Positions 63,997-64,000 of a stretch of 64,000 nt of DNA are shown here, one piece after another (within the stretch, counting starts at the first letter, position 1; each line of letters starts with the position of its first letter). This DNA comes from Tyto alba (taxonomy: Eukaryota > Chordata > Aves > Strigiformes > Tytonidae). The position numbers and the translations under genes are program-made. The stretch is from contig NW_024881324.1 of NCBI RefSeq assembly GCF_018691265.1, positions 8,931,730-8,995,729 on the forward strand, read 5' to 3'. Below the pieces are notes generated by a model that saw only the letters and a list, made by a program, of their open reading frames with translations, had not been told where the DNA came from and did no database searches.

Positions 63997-64000
63997 TTAC

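Larger units (their letters stand above)
54661..64000 (-). other. ATXN1: ATXN1 intron upstream of the first coding exon (partial)
   Basis: At least 9.3 kb of non-coding sequence. It contains a TG microsatellite (58118-58166), a possible MIR scrap (62228-62260), an ATTC repeat at the window edge, and a GC-rich patch near 56590-56800. No exon, RNA gene or transposon is recognised. Confidence 0.75.

Overview
This is a 64 kb stretch of vertebrate, almost certainly avian, nuclear DNA. It holds two protein-coding genes that converge tail to tail: the 3' two thirds of GMPR (GMP reductase 1) on the + strand, and the 3' end of ATXN1 (ataxin-1) with both its coding exons on the - strand. The avian call rests on two CR1 LINE fragments of the bird/reptile type, including one recognisable 3' end, together with compact GT-AG introns, relics resembling the MIR SINE, and an ATXN1 with no polyglutamine tract. 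I cannot name the species. The GMPR-ATXN1 convergent pair is also the arrangement on human chromosome 6p22.3, which supports orthology for both genes.

Layout. Positions 1-32066 carry six GMPR coding exons (280-453, 7620-7701, 10092-10198, 15861-15903, 22175-22334, 31886-32066) separated by introns of 2.4-9.6 kb. All junctions are GT-AG and the reading phase is continuous. They encode 248 residues, equal to residues 98-345 of the 345-residue human protein, with no insertions or deletions. The catalytic Cys186, Thr188 and Glu289 are all present. The introns hold a rearranged CR1 (6205-7085), a 5'-truncated CR1 (23788-24706), MIR-like relics and two unusual degenerate tandem-repeat families (28388-30229).

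Positions 32067-36500 hold the GMPR 3' UTR and a short intergenic gap with a CpG-rich block. From about 36505 to 44882 is an 8.4 kb ATXN1 3' UTR (- strand). It contains matches to miR-19, miR-101 and miR-130, the miRNAs reported to regulate human ATXN1, along with long homopolymers and G-rich tracts. The terminal ATXN1 coding exon (44883-45413) and the large coding exon (52620-54500) are separated by a 7.2 kb intron and together encode 803 residues. Positions 54501-54660 are 5' UTR with three upstream AUGs. The remainder to 64000 is the intron upstream of the first coding exon.

The two genes are not functionally related: GMPR is a cytosolic purine-salvage enzyme and ATXN1 is a nuclear transcriptional co-regulator. 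I found no operon, CRISPR array, phage or new multi-gene system. The most interesting signals are in ATXN1: a reading frame matching human alt-ATXN1 whose stop is conserved but whose usual start is closed, the absence of polyQ, the retained miRNA sites, and extreme G-rich tracts in the 3' UTR.
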